Positions 16,322 to 24,941 of a DNA stretch of 53,543 nucleotides are shown in pieces. The DNA is from CAYRFQ01 sp964423615 (lineage in GTDB: Bacteria > Planctomycetota > Planctomycetia > Gemmatales > Gemmataceae), in NCBI GenBank assembly GCA_964423615.1, contig CAYRFQ010000046.1:1-53543 (forward strand). Direction: 5' to 3'. The notes under the pieces are model-generated. The model made no database searches and was not told where the DNA came from. It saw only the letters and a program-made list of their open reading frames with translations. The position numbers and the translations under genes are program-made. Every line of letters begins with the position of its first letter. Positions within the stretch are counted from its first letter, which is position 1.

Positions 16322-17593
16322 TCAATCGAGGAGCTGTTTTGCAATTTCGTTCAGCACAAACTGATCCGTCGGGTAATGCGTCGTCAAGAACGAACGCAGG
16401 GGGATCGGAACTTCGTCCATTCGGTAAGCCGTGCCCCGATGGTGGATTCCGTAGACAGCGGTGGTAAATCTCACCTTGGGATGGATCGTAGATTCGACGG
16501 TCGGGTAGTCCAGGACGATTGTGGGAATACGATTGAGGTGAGCCAAGGCTTCTGCGGAAAACTGAGCTGCTCCTTCACTCCCGAGGAGCAAACAAGCATC
16601 CACTTCGCCGCGCTGCAGCATGTCTCTGGCAGAAAATTCGCCAGGGTTGTATCGGGGATACCCCCGAGCCAGATTGACGCTGTAGGGATAACCTGTTTGC
16701 CAGGCCAGAACGAGGTCCGCGCCTGTGACGTCACCCTGGACTCGCATACGCCTGACGTAAAATCGGGTGTGATGATTTAAGTCGGTGACTAACTGAAGGA
16801 GGGCCTCGACGCTCCGGTGTCCGAGACCTCTCATGCTCAGTCCCAGACCGAAGAACACGATTCCGCACTGACACGACTTCATTCGCTCGGCCAGGTCTTC
16901 CAGAAGTTCGAGAGGGACCCCTGTTGTCGTTCCGGGAGGGATCGGCAATCCTCGCACCAACGAACGAAGCGTCCACAAGGCTTCAAAATCCTTGCCAGGT
17001 TCCACAGGGAGAAAAAGGTCGGCGGCTTCGGTTGTGGGTGTTGGTTGGATGTCGGCGACAACGAGAGTGCGGTCGTGGCGGCCGTTGGGTACGAACAAAC
17101 CTTTGGGGTAGAGGGAATAGCGTTCGAAGTGGCGCGGATGCGTTTCGACGGGATTCGATCCCCAGAAGACGACAAGGTCCGCGCGATTTTTGGCTTCGCC
17201 GAGCGAGCAGGTGGATTCGCCGACTTGTTGGATGGCCATGACCGAGGGGGCGTGACAAAGCGACGCGGTCGTGTCGATGGTGGCACCGATTCGGTCGGCC
17301 AGACTGACGGCTGCGCGTTGTCCTTCGGTGCTGCTGCGAGACAATCCGTAGATCAAGGGAGAACGCGAATTTCGGAGAATGTCTGCTGCTTGGGTGAGTG
17401 CCGCTTCGAGAGAGACGGAGTGACCTTCGCTTGTGGCGACGGGAGGTTGAATTTGGTCTTGGCCCAGAAACCAGGGTTCGCTCAGGGAACAGGAACCCTC
17501 GGCTTTGGTTACTTTTCCATTCTCGATGGTGATACGCAGGTCATCACAAACACACCCGCAGATAGTGCAGGCCACATTCTCGATCTGTTTCAC
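16322..17593 (-). CDS. fhcB: Formylmethanofuran dehydrogenase subunit B homologue
   Basis: 423 residues from a GTG at 17593 with GAGGA nine bases upstream. The N-terminus 'ACTICGCVCDDLRITIENGK' carries the cysteine cluster of FwdB/FmdB/FhcB proteins, followed by the molybdopterin-oxidoreductase-like body with 'DTTASLCHAPSVMAIQQVGE', where Cys sits at the metal-ligand region, and 'ADLVVFWGSNPVETHPRH'. In methylotrophic bacteria and planctomycetes FhcB is part of the Fhc complex of the tetrahydromethanopterin-linked C1 pathway that oxidises formaldehyde to formate. FhcA, FhcC and FhcD are not in this window, so fhcB is separated from them. It is convergent with ilvD. Confidence 0.88.
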   Translation of the reverse strand: MKQIENVACTICGCVCDDLRITIENGKVTKAEGSCSLSEPWFLGQDQIQPPVATSEGHSVSLEAALTQAADILRNSRSPLIYGLSRSSTEGQRAAVSLADRIGATIDTTASLCHAPSVMAIQQVGESTCSLGEAKNRADLVVFWGSNPVETHPRHFERYSLYPKGLFVPNGRHDRTLVVADIQPTPTTEAADLFLPVEPGKDFEALWTLRSLVRGLPIPPGTTTGVPLELLEDLAERMKSCQCGIVFFGLGLSMRGLGHRSVEALLQLVTDLNHHTRFYVRRMRVQGDVTGADLVLAWQTGYPYSVNLARGYPRYNPGEFSARDMLQRGEVDACLLLGSEGAAQFSAEALAHLNRIPTIVLDYPTVESTIHPKVRFTTAVYGIHHRGTAYRMDEVPIPLRSFLTTHYPTDQFVLNEIAKQLLD

Positions 17594-17744
17594 GAACTCG
17601 AGTCCTCAGGGAAGACGGCGTTTTTTGGAGTCCGACACTCGCTATCGTGTGCCGGTCCTCCACTCACGGGTTGGGCTAGGCGGTGAGGGGGGCAGGTCGT
17701 TGTCAAAACCTTGGTGTTTTCTGTTCGGTTCTTGCGGCATCCAA

Positions 17745-19514
17745 TTAATTGGGTATTGCGAGCGTCTTGAGCAACGACTCAAACTCGGTGCTCCAGACGT
17801 CCCGGAATTCCCACTGGCACAGACATTCGATTCCGTAAACCGAGTCGGAGGTGCGGACGACCGCGAGCTTGATGTATTGAACCGGCTTGGCGTCGCGGGT
17901 GAGTTGCAAGTCGATCACTTGGGCGGTCAGGTTACCGAGCTTCTTGGCAGTCCCATTGAGATCTGGGGCTTGCGCGTTAGCGTTTCGGATGTCGTACGTT
18001 TCGTTGAGTTGTTTGTGTCGGTTGAGGACGTAGTCTCGGCCAGCTTCCATTGCTTTCTCGAGAGTCGGGGTGGCTTTGTTGTGTTTGAACACGAGCACGT
18101 GAGCGGCTTTGAGATTTTTTATCGTTTGAGGGGCGTGAGGGGCTTCTCCTCGGAGATAAAGCAGTCCCCCCGCGTCGTAATCGGTGGCTGCCTTCTGTTG
18201 CCAGATACCTTCGGGGGCTTGTAAACTCAAGGCGATCTTCTCGGCGCGGTAAGTGATGATCTTTGGTGGTTCTGGTCGCCATCCTTCCCTTTCATCCCAG
18301 AATCGAAACCCGAGTCCGTTCTGGACGTCCTGAAACTTTTCGAACGCTGTTTTCATGACGTTGGATTCGGTTCCTCCAACAATGACCCAGTACCCAAAAC
18401 CGTGGTGGGTGAAAGCGTAGACTTTGCCCGTCCACTGGGGAGGTGCGCCGAAGTCTCCCTGGAACCGGATGACTTGCGAGTCGACCTCGATGTCTTTGTC
18501 GTTAAATTTTTCCGGAGGTAATTTCTCGGTGGCCAGTCGTTCGATGTCGCCCTCGTTTCGAAAACAGGCGCTCAATCGGAAGATGGCCTGGCGGACAAGT
18601 TCGGCATCACTCGGGCGTTTGTCCACGTAGTCTTTTGCGGCCACGGCGACCCAGACGACTTCGGTGATTTGTGGATCCTCGGTAGGAATTTCTTGGAGAA
18701 GACAAATCCGTTTCCCCTGGTCCTGACTTCGCATTCTTTTGGCGATTTTGGTGCTCAGATCATTCTGCGTCCATTTTCCTTTTCTCCAGACGAGTTGGAA
18801 CGCGGGGACGAGTTCCTCGTTGTTGGCGCCGAGATATCCTCGGAAGGTTTGCGTGTCGATTGCGTCATTACCAGGGTTGTTGTTCGGCCGGGGCCTGACG
18901 ATGAATACCCAGGCCAATGCCCCGCCGACGACCAAGAACGCGAACACGGAGCTGAGGAGTATCAACCAGACTGGAGTACCCGACGAGCGCCGATGTGGCA
19001 AGGACGCGCTGACGAGGTCGCCTCCCGTGTCGTGCAAACTTTCGAGGTCGTTCATGCCCGAACTACCGAATTGAGACTGGTCGAATGAGTCTGGAGAGAC
19101 GGCCGACGGAATTTCCTGGTAGGCATCGCCTTGATAGGAAAGCGGTTGAGGAGCCGGTGGTTGTTGCCTTCTGCGGGGAGGAGCCGGACGTGGAACAGCC
19201 TCAGGGATCGGGCCTGGTTTGGCCTGGGTGGGATGTGGTGCTCGTGGTTGGTGCTGCGGTGGTAGTGGTCGAGGAGCCGATGGTTGTTGAGTCTGTTGGA
19301 CGCGACGGGCTTGTGGTGGTGGCTTTGGCGCTTGTTGGGGTCGCTTCTTGGGTGTTGGCCGCTGGGGAACTGGTGGTTTGGGGGCCGGTGTGGGAGCTGT
19401 GAGTTCAAATACGTTCCCGCATTTCGGACACTGTGCTCGGGGACGCCCTTGGATGTCGGAGGGAGCAAACTCGTGGTCACACATCGGATTGAAGCATGGA
19501 AAACCAGCAGTCAT
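17745..19514 (-). CDS. Zinc-ribbon membrane protein with proline-rich linker
   Basis: 589 residues from the ATG at 19514 (GGAGAAG six bases upstream); an upstream extension to 19559 is unlikely. The N-terminal 'FNPMCDHEFAPSD' and 'RAQCPKCGNVFEL' form an MJ0042-like zinc ribbon. Residues about 40-160 are rich in Pro, Gln and Arg, apparently disordered. A single membrane helix ('VWLILLSSVFAFLVVGGALA') at about 190-215 is followed by an extracytoplasmic domain of some 370 residues with no recognised family. Proteins joining a cytoplasmic zinc ribbon, a proline-rich linker and one helix are frequent in planctomycetes, but their role is unknown. Confidence 0.8.
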   Translation of the reverse strand: MTAGFPCFNPMCDHEFAPSDIQGRPRAQCPKCGNVFELTAPTPAPKPPVPQRPTPKKRPQQAPKPPPQARRVQQTQQPSAPRPLPPQHQPRAPHPTQAKPGPIPEAVPRPAPPRRRQQPPAPQPLSYQGDAYQEIPSAVSPDSFDQSQFGSSGMNDLESLHDTGGDLVSASLPHRRSSGTPVWLILLSSVFAFLVVGGALAWVFIVRPRPNNNPGNDAIDTQTFRGYLGANNEELVPAFQLVWRKGKWTQNDLSTKIAKRMRSQDQGKRICLLQEIPTEDPQITEVVWVAVAAKDYVDKRPSDAELVRQAIFRLSACFRNEGDIERLATEKLPPEKFNDKDIEVDSQVIRFQGDFGAPPQWTGKVYAFTHHGFGYWVIVGGTESNVMKTAFEKFQDVQNGLGFRFWDEREGWRPEPPKIITYRAEKIALSLQAPEGIWQQKAATDYDAGGLLYLRGEAPHAPQTIKNLKAAHVLVFKHNKATPTLEKAMEAGRDYVLNRHKQLNETYDIRNANAQAPDLNGTAKKLGNLTAQVIDLQLTRDAKPVQYIKLAVVRTSDSVYGIECLCQWEFRDVWSTEFESLLKTLAIPN

Positions 19515-20227
19515 GGATGACTTCTCCACAGAGAGAAGAGGGAGGATCGTCGTGGACAATCGGAGAGCGTTACGTTTGCGACGGACGACTTGGCGTCTGA
19601 CAGCTTGTTACAGTGTAACGTAAAACATCACACGAGGCGCGGGGAGTGCCGGGATTCTCGAAAGGCAGTCGGTGATAGTTTATGGGTAAAAGTCCCCTTT
19701 GTCTCTGACGAGTCAACACGGAGGTTCCAAAGGAGTCAGAAAACGAAGTTTACGGCGAACAGCATTCGAACAGACTGTCCGAGTTCCAAACAGCTTTCGG
19801 CTTCTCCTCAGTTTGTGTGAGCTGGAAAGATTTCGTAAATTCTTAATTGCCTTTAAAACTGTCCCTTATATGATACTGGCATAACCCTACATTATCTGGC
19901 CGTGCGTTGTTTTTGTTCACCCAACGGACAAGCCAGAGAAGACATTCCGATCTGTCCACCAAAACCCGCAGGACTTTCGTCAGAGGCGAGGTCTAACGTC
20001 TCTTGGTTTGTCGGCGACAAGGATAGTTGTCCGCGGTGCGTTTCGCCTTGCGCGAAACCCAGACCCTTTTTCTGGAAGGGAAAAGGGGAGTAGCCGCGAG
20101 CCCAATTCAACCAACGGTTTTGGGGTGGCGAAGATCTGGCAATGGCCTCCTAACAACTTTACTCGACTCGCTGGTTGGTTCGCCCGGCGAGTGAGCCATC
20201 CTCGTTGCGGACCAGGAGATGTCTCCA
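19515..20227. other. Divergent intergenic region
   Basis: About 710 bases between the zinc-ribbon gene (minus) and a secreted-protein gene (plus). Short frames exist on both strands but none has a ribosome site with plausible composition. A small hairpin gtttcgc/gcgaaac lies near 20039-20060. It should hold both promoters; I cannot place them. Confidence 0.4.
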
Positions 20228-20809
20228 ATGCGAAATTTGTCTGTTAGAACAGTGTTTGTGGCGGTAGCCACGTTCGTGGTGAGTCTCGTTGCCGCCTGCC
20301 CGTCGGCACAAGCCCAGAGAGTTCCTTTCGCCATCAACGGGGGAGGAGCCATCGAGTTTGTGCCTTTGCCTGGAGTCACGACTTCGACAGTCGCCACGCA
20401 CATCACGACTGGTTTGGCGACCTACTTAGGGGCACACGTGAGTCGGGGGAAGGTTGAGGTCCTCGCGGCAGACCCAACCACTGGAGTCGGGACCTTTCAG
20501 AGTGTGGTTCCGACTATCTTCGCGAGCCAACGCGGGCTCTTGGCTTTCGACTACGGGCGATTGCCCGGCCGAGAAGCACCGGCACCTGGTGTGGTCCGAC
20601 TTGTTCCTGTGCAGGGCGGAACAAAAGTGGTCGCGGTTTGGGATGCTCAGTTTACACTTTCCAATGCCGTCCGAAGTCGGATTGGACACCGGAGAGTTAC
20701 TCGCGGTAGTTTTCGCATGATTGCCACGACTGAGCCTTTTGTCCTTGGGTCTCAGACACCGGTTCGATTCTCGTGGCGTGGAACCGGGACGATTACCTTC
20801 GGCCGCTAA
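20228..20809 (+). CDS. Secreted hypothetical protein
   Basis: 193 residues from the ATG at 20228, chosen because AGGAGA lies about eight bases upstream (an ATG nine bases earlier would overlap that site). A signal peptide covers residues 1-30 ('TVFVAVATFVVSLVAACPSA', cut after 'AQA'). The mature protein is beta-rich with repeated Gly-Thr-Val stretches ('STVATHITTGLATYLGAHVS', 'PVRFSWRGTGTITFGR'). It resembles small exported proteins that measure or describe nothing known; no family is named. A clear hairpin follows the stop. Confidence 0.7.
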   Translation: MRNLSVRTVFVAVATFVVSLVAACPSAQAQRVPFAINGGGAIEFVPLPGVTTSTVATHITTGLATYLGAHVSRGKVEVLAADPTTGVGTFQSVVPTIFASQRGLLAFDYGRLPGREAPAPGVVRLVPVQGGTKVVAVWDAQFTLSNAVRSRIGHRRVTRGSFRMIATTEPFVLGSQTPVRFSWRGTGTITFGR

Positions 20810-20849
20810 TGTAGTTGGGCCTAACTCCGTGATCAGCTCCTAAGGTAGT

Positions 20850-20877
20850 TGCCTTTGGTCATTATTGGGCAAAGGCA
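20850..20877 (+). terminator. Hairpin after the secreted-protein gene
   Basis: Perfect 8-bp arms tgcctttg (20850-20857) and caaaggca (20870-20877) with a 12-base loop lie 41 bases past the stop, between convergent genes. The stretch after it is only partly T-rich (tgctcttgatattt), so termination may work weakly in either direction. Confidence 0.5.
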
Positions 20878-20927
20878 TGCTCTTGATATTTCCCTGAGTG
20901 CTCAACGGCTTCCTTCTCACTCGAAGC

Positions 20928-22079
20928 TCACTCCTCACCAACGTTTTCCCACTGTCGTCTTTCCGCGCTGCGTAATACGGCCTCGCAGAGCATCACTTCG
21001 TGGTGTCCGTCGGCGAACGTCGGAAACATACGCGGAGCTTTGTAATCCCCAGTGTCGATGTAGTCGTAGATGGCCCGAAAGAGTTGTTTGAATGTATCGG
21101 GGAATCCCTCGTTGTGGCCTGCGGGATAGTTCGTGTAGGGGCCGACTGCCGGTTGCATCATGGCCGGATCGCGCAAGAACAATTCGTTGGGTTTGTCTCG
21201 ATGACCAATCCAAAGTTCGTTGGGTGACTCGCTGTTCCAGGCGAGGGCTGCCTTCTTTCCGGCGATCTCGTAACGCAGACAATTTTTGCGACCGGCCGTC
21301 ACTTGGGAAACGAAGAAACATCCCGAAGCTCCGTTGTCCATCCGGAACAACACCGAGCCGTAATCCTCTGTGTGGATGGCGATTTCTTCGGTTTCAACGA
21401 GTTGTTGAGTCTTGCTTTGGAAAGTCTCGACGGAGCCTTTGGGGCGTTTGCGAGTCGGGTGGACGGTCCGCAAGTCGGCGCAAACCGATTCGACCTTCAA
21501 GCCCGTGATGGTCTGGATCAAGTCGAGCCAGTGAGTCCCGATGTCGGCGACGGCTCGCAAGGCACCTCCCTCTTCGGCAAGAACACGCCAGTTGAAGTCG
21601 GTGTCGTACACGAGCCAGTCCTGGACGTACGAGCCGGTGACGTGGAAGATGTCACCGAGTTGTCCGTCGGCGATGCGTACGCGGGCTTCCAGACAAAGGG
21701 GATAGAAGCGGACGTTGTAACTGACCGCCGTGACGACCGAAGATTTATCGGCGAGGGCGACAAGCTCGGACGTCTCCTTGGAGTTCATGGCGAGTGGTTT
21801 TTCACAAACGACGTGTTTGCCGGCGGCGACGGCTTGCTTGGCTTGTTCGAAATGAAAACGGTTCGGCGAGGTCAAATGGATGACGCCCACGGTGTCGTCG
21901 GCGAGGAGTTCCTCGTACGTCGCGTATCCTTTCGAGAGTCCGATCTGTGCGGCGGCTTGTTGGCTCTTTTCGGGGGAGGAACCGAGAATGCCGACGACGG
22001 GCCTTCCGAGGCGCCTGAGGGCTTCGACGTGGACAGGGCCTATGAAACCTGTACCGACGACTGCGGTGGTTGTTGTCAT
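20928..22079 (-). CDS. Gfo/Idh/MocA-family oxidoreductase
   Basis: 383 residues. The Rossmann fingerprint 'AVVGTGFIGPVHVEALRRLG' opens the protein, 'HVVCEKPLAMNSKETSELVA' contains the family's E-K-P motif with catalytic-site Lys, and 'IGTHWLDLIQTITGLKVESV' matches the D/G-x-H-x-x-D helix of the C-terminal domain. These enzymes oxidise or reduce sugars and related compounds with NAD(P). The substrate cannot be told. AAGGAG lies eight bases before the ATG. There are many paralogues in planctomycetes. No signal peptide is visible, so it is probably cytoplasmic. Confidence 0.9.
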   Translation of the reverse strand: MTTTTAVVGTGFIGPVHVEALRRLGRPVVGILGSSPEKSQQAAAQIGLSKGYATYEELLADDTVGVIHLTSPNRFHFEQAKQAVAAGKHVVCEKPLAMNSKETSELVALADKSSVVTAVSYNVRFYPLCLEARVRIADGQLGDIFHVTGSYVQDWLVYDTDFNWRVLAEEGGALRAVADIGTHWLDLIQTITGLKVESVCADLRTVHPTRKRPKGSVETFQSKTQQLVETEEIAIHTEDYGSVLFRMDNGASGCFFVSQVTAGRKNCLRYEIAGKKAALAWNSESPNELWIGHRDKPNELFLRDPAMMQPAVGPYTNYPAGHNEGFPDTFKQLFRAIYDYIDTGDYKAPRMFPTFADGHHEVMLCEAVLRSAERRQWENVGEE

Positions 22080-22245
22080 TGGGGTAACTCCTTGGGGCCT
22101 GGTGGGTAAGTCGGTTTCTGTGTTGGAGGAAGTCTGTGGATATTCACGATGTATTTGCTACTTTGGAGGCATTGGTGAAGGCTTGCTCAGAAGATGGGCC
22201 TCATTTCCTTTGTCCCAGAACTCGAACAATCTCGCAAGAATCGAG

Positions 22246-22854
22246 ATGCAAACCATGATTTTGAGAACACTGGCGTTGGTGTTGATCCTGACAGGCTCCA
22301 CGTTTGTGGGTGGGTGTGGACAGGATGAGAGAAGGGCGAAAGGTTGGCAGGCCGTTCGATCGGGCCACTTGTCTGCGAACCAAGCCGTCCAAAAGAAGAA
22401 GGCCTTGGCTGCTCGGGATGCGATGTTTGGGCAGCTCATGAAGCGATTGCAGGCTGTTTTGAAGGATGGGGGACCTGCTGCGGCGATTGGCGTTTGTCAA
22501 AAAGAAGCTCCGAACATTGCCAAGGCAGTGGCGAAGGAGCACGGACTGAAGATTGGGAGGACTTCTTTCAAGCTCCGGAATCCGAAAAATCAACCGCCCA
22601 GTTGGGCCAACAACCTTGTGAAGCAGAAATCACAGCAGCTTGTTTATCTTTCGCATCCGGATGGCCGATTTGCCGCTTTTCTCCCAATACACTTGCAGAA
22701 CAAATGTCTGATTTGTCATGGAGAAAAGGATCAAATCTCCGAGGATGTGCGAGAAACACTGGCGAAGCTCTATCCCGAGGATGCGGCCACTGGTTTTTCC
22801 GAGGGTGACTTGCGGGGTTGGTTTTGGGTTGAGGTTCCCGCCATGACCGAGTAG
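22246..22854 (+). CDS. DUF3365 (Tll0287-like) haem-binding lipoprotein
   Basis: About 202 residues. The start is ATG 22246 or the in-frame ATG nine bases later. The N-terminus is a lipoprotein signal ('LALVLILTGSTFVGGCGQ', lipobox V-G-G-C). The mature domain has the DUF3365/Tll0287-like features: 'AAIGVCQKEAPNIAKAVAKE' and a C-x-x-C-H haem motif in 'NKCLICHGEKDQ', ending 'GFSEGDLRGWFWVEV'. Such domains are small periplasmic c-type cytochrome-like sensors. It is likely anchored outside the inner membrane. A longer frame back to 21880 is antisense to the oxidoreductase and is not coding. Confidence 0.8.
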   Translation: MQTMILRTLALVLILTGSTFVGGCGQDERRAKGWQAVRSGHLSANQAVQKKKALAARDAMFGQLMKRLQAVLKDGGPAAAIGVCQKEAPNIAKAVAKEHGLKIGRTSFKLRNPKNQPPSWANNLVKQKSQQLVYLSHPDGRFAAFLPIHLQNKCLICHGEKDQISEDVRETLAKLYPEDAATGFSEGDLRGWFWVEVPAMTE

Positions 22855-23200
22855 TCTCCAGCCGACCCAACGGCCGATGGAACCCAGCCATGAGCGAAGA
22901 ACGGGAGCACCTCCAAGCCATCTACGACGATCCGGACGACGGCAGGCCGCGATACCAGTCGCTTTGGCTTGTTTTGGTTCTGAGCTCTGAAGGCCTTGGA
23001 TTGCAGCCACGCGGTGCCTGTAGGCGTAGCTACAATCTATCGCGCCTTGGGGTCGGATGGATCGGTCTCGCGTTTTGGATTTTCAGCACCGAAGGGGAAA
23101 CAGACCCCCGGGCGTGGAACGAATTTTACACTGCCAAAGTCGTGCTAAACACCAAGCTCACCCAGCGAGTTTGTCGGGGCGTCGGGAATTTCTTCTGACG
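22855..23200. other. Intergenic region holding a TIGR02996 remnant
   Basis: About 345 bases between the DUF3365 gene and the end of asnS. Apart from the gene fragment at 22890-22964 nothing is recognised. Confidence 0.5.
22890..22964 (+). pseudogene. Remnant of a TIGR02996 domain gene start
   Basis: An ATG begins 'MSEEREHLQAIYDDPDDGRP', which is the typical opening of TIGR02996 proteins (compare 'LFQAILDNPDDDTPRLVYAD' at 44791 and 'LFQAILDDPDNDTPRLVYAD' at 26069 in this window). After 'GRPR' the expected 'LVYADWLEE' is lost, replaced by unrelated sequence, and no domain continues in any frame. It looks like a gene start left after deletion or recombination. The frame stays open to 23198 but that tail resembles no protein. 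Confidence 0.5.
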
Positions 23201-24589
23201 TTAGAAGTCGGCGTGTCCTGGCGTCCTTGGGAACGGAATCACGTCGCGGATGTTGCCCATCCCGGTGAGGAACAACAGCATGCGTTCGAGGCCGAGACCG
23301 AAGCCCGAATGCGGGACAGTGCCGTATTTGCGAAGCTCGCGGTACCACCAGTATTCGTCGAGATCGAGATCTTGTAGTTTCATGCGTTCTTCGAGCACGT
23401 CAAGGCGTTCTTCACGCTGACTTCCGCCGATGATCTCGCCGACTCCGGGAACTAATACGTCCATCGCCCTCACGGTTTTGCCGCCGTCGTTGACACGCAT
23501 GTAGAACGGCTTGATGCTCGCCGGGTAGTCGTAGAGGATGACCGGGCACTTATATTTTTTCTCCGTCAGATATCGCTCGTGTTCGGATTGGAGGTCGGTT
23601 CCCCACTCGACGGAGTACTCGAACTTCTCGCCGGACTTTTCGAGAACTTCGACGGCTTCGGTGTAGGGGAGCCGGAGGAATTCGCTCTCGAGGGTGTGCG
23701 TGGCTCGTTCGATGGCGGTTTTGTCGACGCGTTTGTTGAAGAATTCCATGTCTTCGCCGCAGCGTTCTAAAGCATCCTTGATGATTCGCTTGATGAAGTC
23801 TTCGGCGAGTTGCATGTTGTCATCGAGGTCGTAGAAGGCCATCTCTGGCTCGACCATCCAGAACTCGGCGAGGTGTCGCGATGTGTTGGAGTTTTCGGCA
23901 CGGAACGTCGGACCGAACGTGTAGACTTTACCGAGTCCGCACGCGAAAATCTCGGCCTGGAGTTGTCCGCTCACGGTCAAATAGGTCGGCTTTTCGAAGA
24001 AGTCTTGCTTGAAGTCGATGTCGCCGTCGTCTTTGGGGACGTTGTTGAGGTCCAACGTCGTAACGCGGAAGAGTTCGCCAGCGCCCTCGCAATCGCTGGC
24101 CGTGATGACGGGCGTGTGGATGTAGAAGAAACCTCGTTCCTGGAAAAATGTGTGGATCGAGTTACTCACGCAGTTCCGGACTCGTGTGACGGCGCCGAAT
24201 GTGTTCGTTCGCGGACGCAAGTGGGCGATCGTCCGGAGGAACTCCATCGTGGCACCTTTCTTCTGGAGCGGATAGGTGTCGTCGGCTTGGCCGACTGGTT
24301 CGACGGCCGATGCCTGAATCTCAGTCGTCTGCCCTTTGCCCTGCGACTTGATGACTTCGCCGGTGACACGGATACTCGCGCCGGTGAGGAGCTTTTTGAT
24401 TTCGTCTTCGTAGTTAGGCAATTTCCCGTCGGCGACGACCTGGATGTTGCCCATGCACGACCCGTCATTCAACTCGATGAAGCTAAATCCGCCCTTCGAA
24501 TCGCGGCGCGTTCGCACCCAACCTTCGAGGATGATTTGCTTGCCGATGGCAGCTTCTTGCCGGGCCTGGGTGACGCTTAGTTTTTCCAT
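23201..24589 (-). CDS. asnS: Asparaginyl-tRNA synthetase
   Basis: 462 residues, the usual length. The N-terminal OB fold ('IILEGWVRTRRDSKGGFSFI', 'ELNDGSCMGNIQVVAD') precedes the class II catalytic core: motif 2 'TFRAENSNTSRHLAEFWMVE' and motif 3 'GFGLGLERMLLFLTGMGNIR'. 'ENSNTSRHLAEFWMVEPE' is the AsnRS form rather than AspRS. It charges tRNA-Asn with asparagine. AGGAG lies eight bases before the ATG. It stands alone on the minus strand. Confidence 0.96.
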   Translation of the reverse strand: MEKLSVTQARQEAAIGKQIILEGWVRTRRDSKGGFSFIELNDGSCMGNIQVVADGKLPNYEDEIKKLLTGASIRVTGEVIKSQGKGQTTEIQASAVEPVGQADDTYPLQKKGATMEFLRTIAHLRPRTNTFGAVTRVRNCVSNSIHTFFQERGFFYIHTPVITASDCEGAGELFRVTTLDLNNVPKDDGDIDFKQDFFEKPTYLTVSGQLQAEIFACGLGKVYTFGPTFRAENSNTSRHLAEFWMVEPEMAFYDLDDNMQLAEDFIKRIIKDALERCGEDMEFFNKRVDKTAIERATHTLESEFLRLPYTEAVEVLEKSGEKFEYSVEWGTDLQSEHERYLTEKKYKCPVILYDYPASIKPFYMRVNDGGKTVRAMDVLVPGVGEIIGGSQREERLDVLEERMKLQDLDLDEYWWYRELRKYGTVPHSGFGLGLERMLLFLTGMGNIRDVIPFPRTPGHADF

Positions 24590-24941
24590 GACTGGACTCC
24601 TGGTTGCTCAAATTTCTCAGATGAGATTGTTGCTATGGAAAGGAGCAGAGAGGTCGCGAAAAGCGGAGTTATTTCCAAGTTACTCTCACCTTTAGAAGGA
24701 GAGAGATTAAGGGAAGTTGGAGGATTCATCCTGACTCCGATGAAAAGCGAATCAACCTTCTCTGCTTTGGTAACTCGTCATCCGCTGCGTTTCCCGCATC
24801 GTTGAGGTTTGTCCTTCTCCCCGGTTGCGGGCCCCAGGACTTCGAACTACGACCTCGACTTTCCGATGTAATACGCTTTAGTGTATTCGTTCGGAACAAG
24901 GTAGTCATGGTTTCCGGCGAATCGTGGGCCTGGGAATGGAC
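24590..24941. other. Intergenic region without recognised features
   Basis: About 350 bases between asnS and the TIGR02996/LRR-like gene. It contains purine-rich stretches near 24640-24720 but no supported gene, tRNA or long hairpin. Confidence 0.4.

Noticed and set aside
16817..17686. 289-codon plus-strand frame
   Set aside because: Antisense to fhcB, which has clear family motifs.
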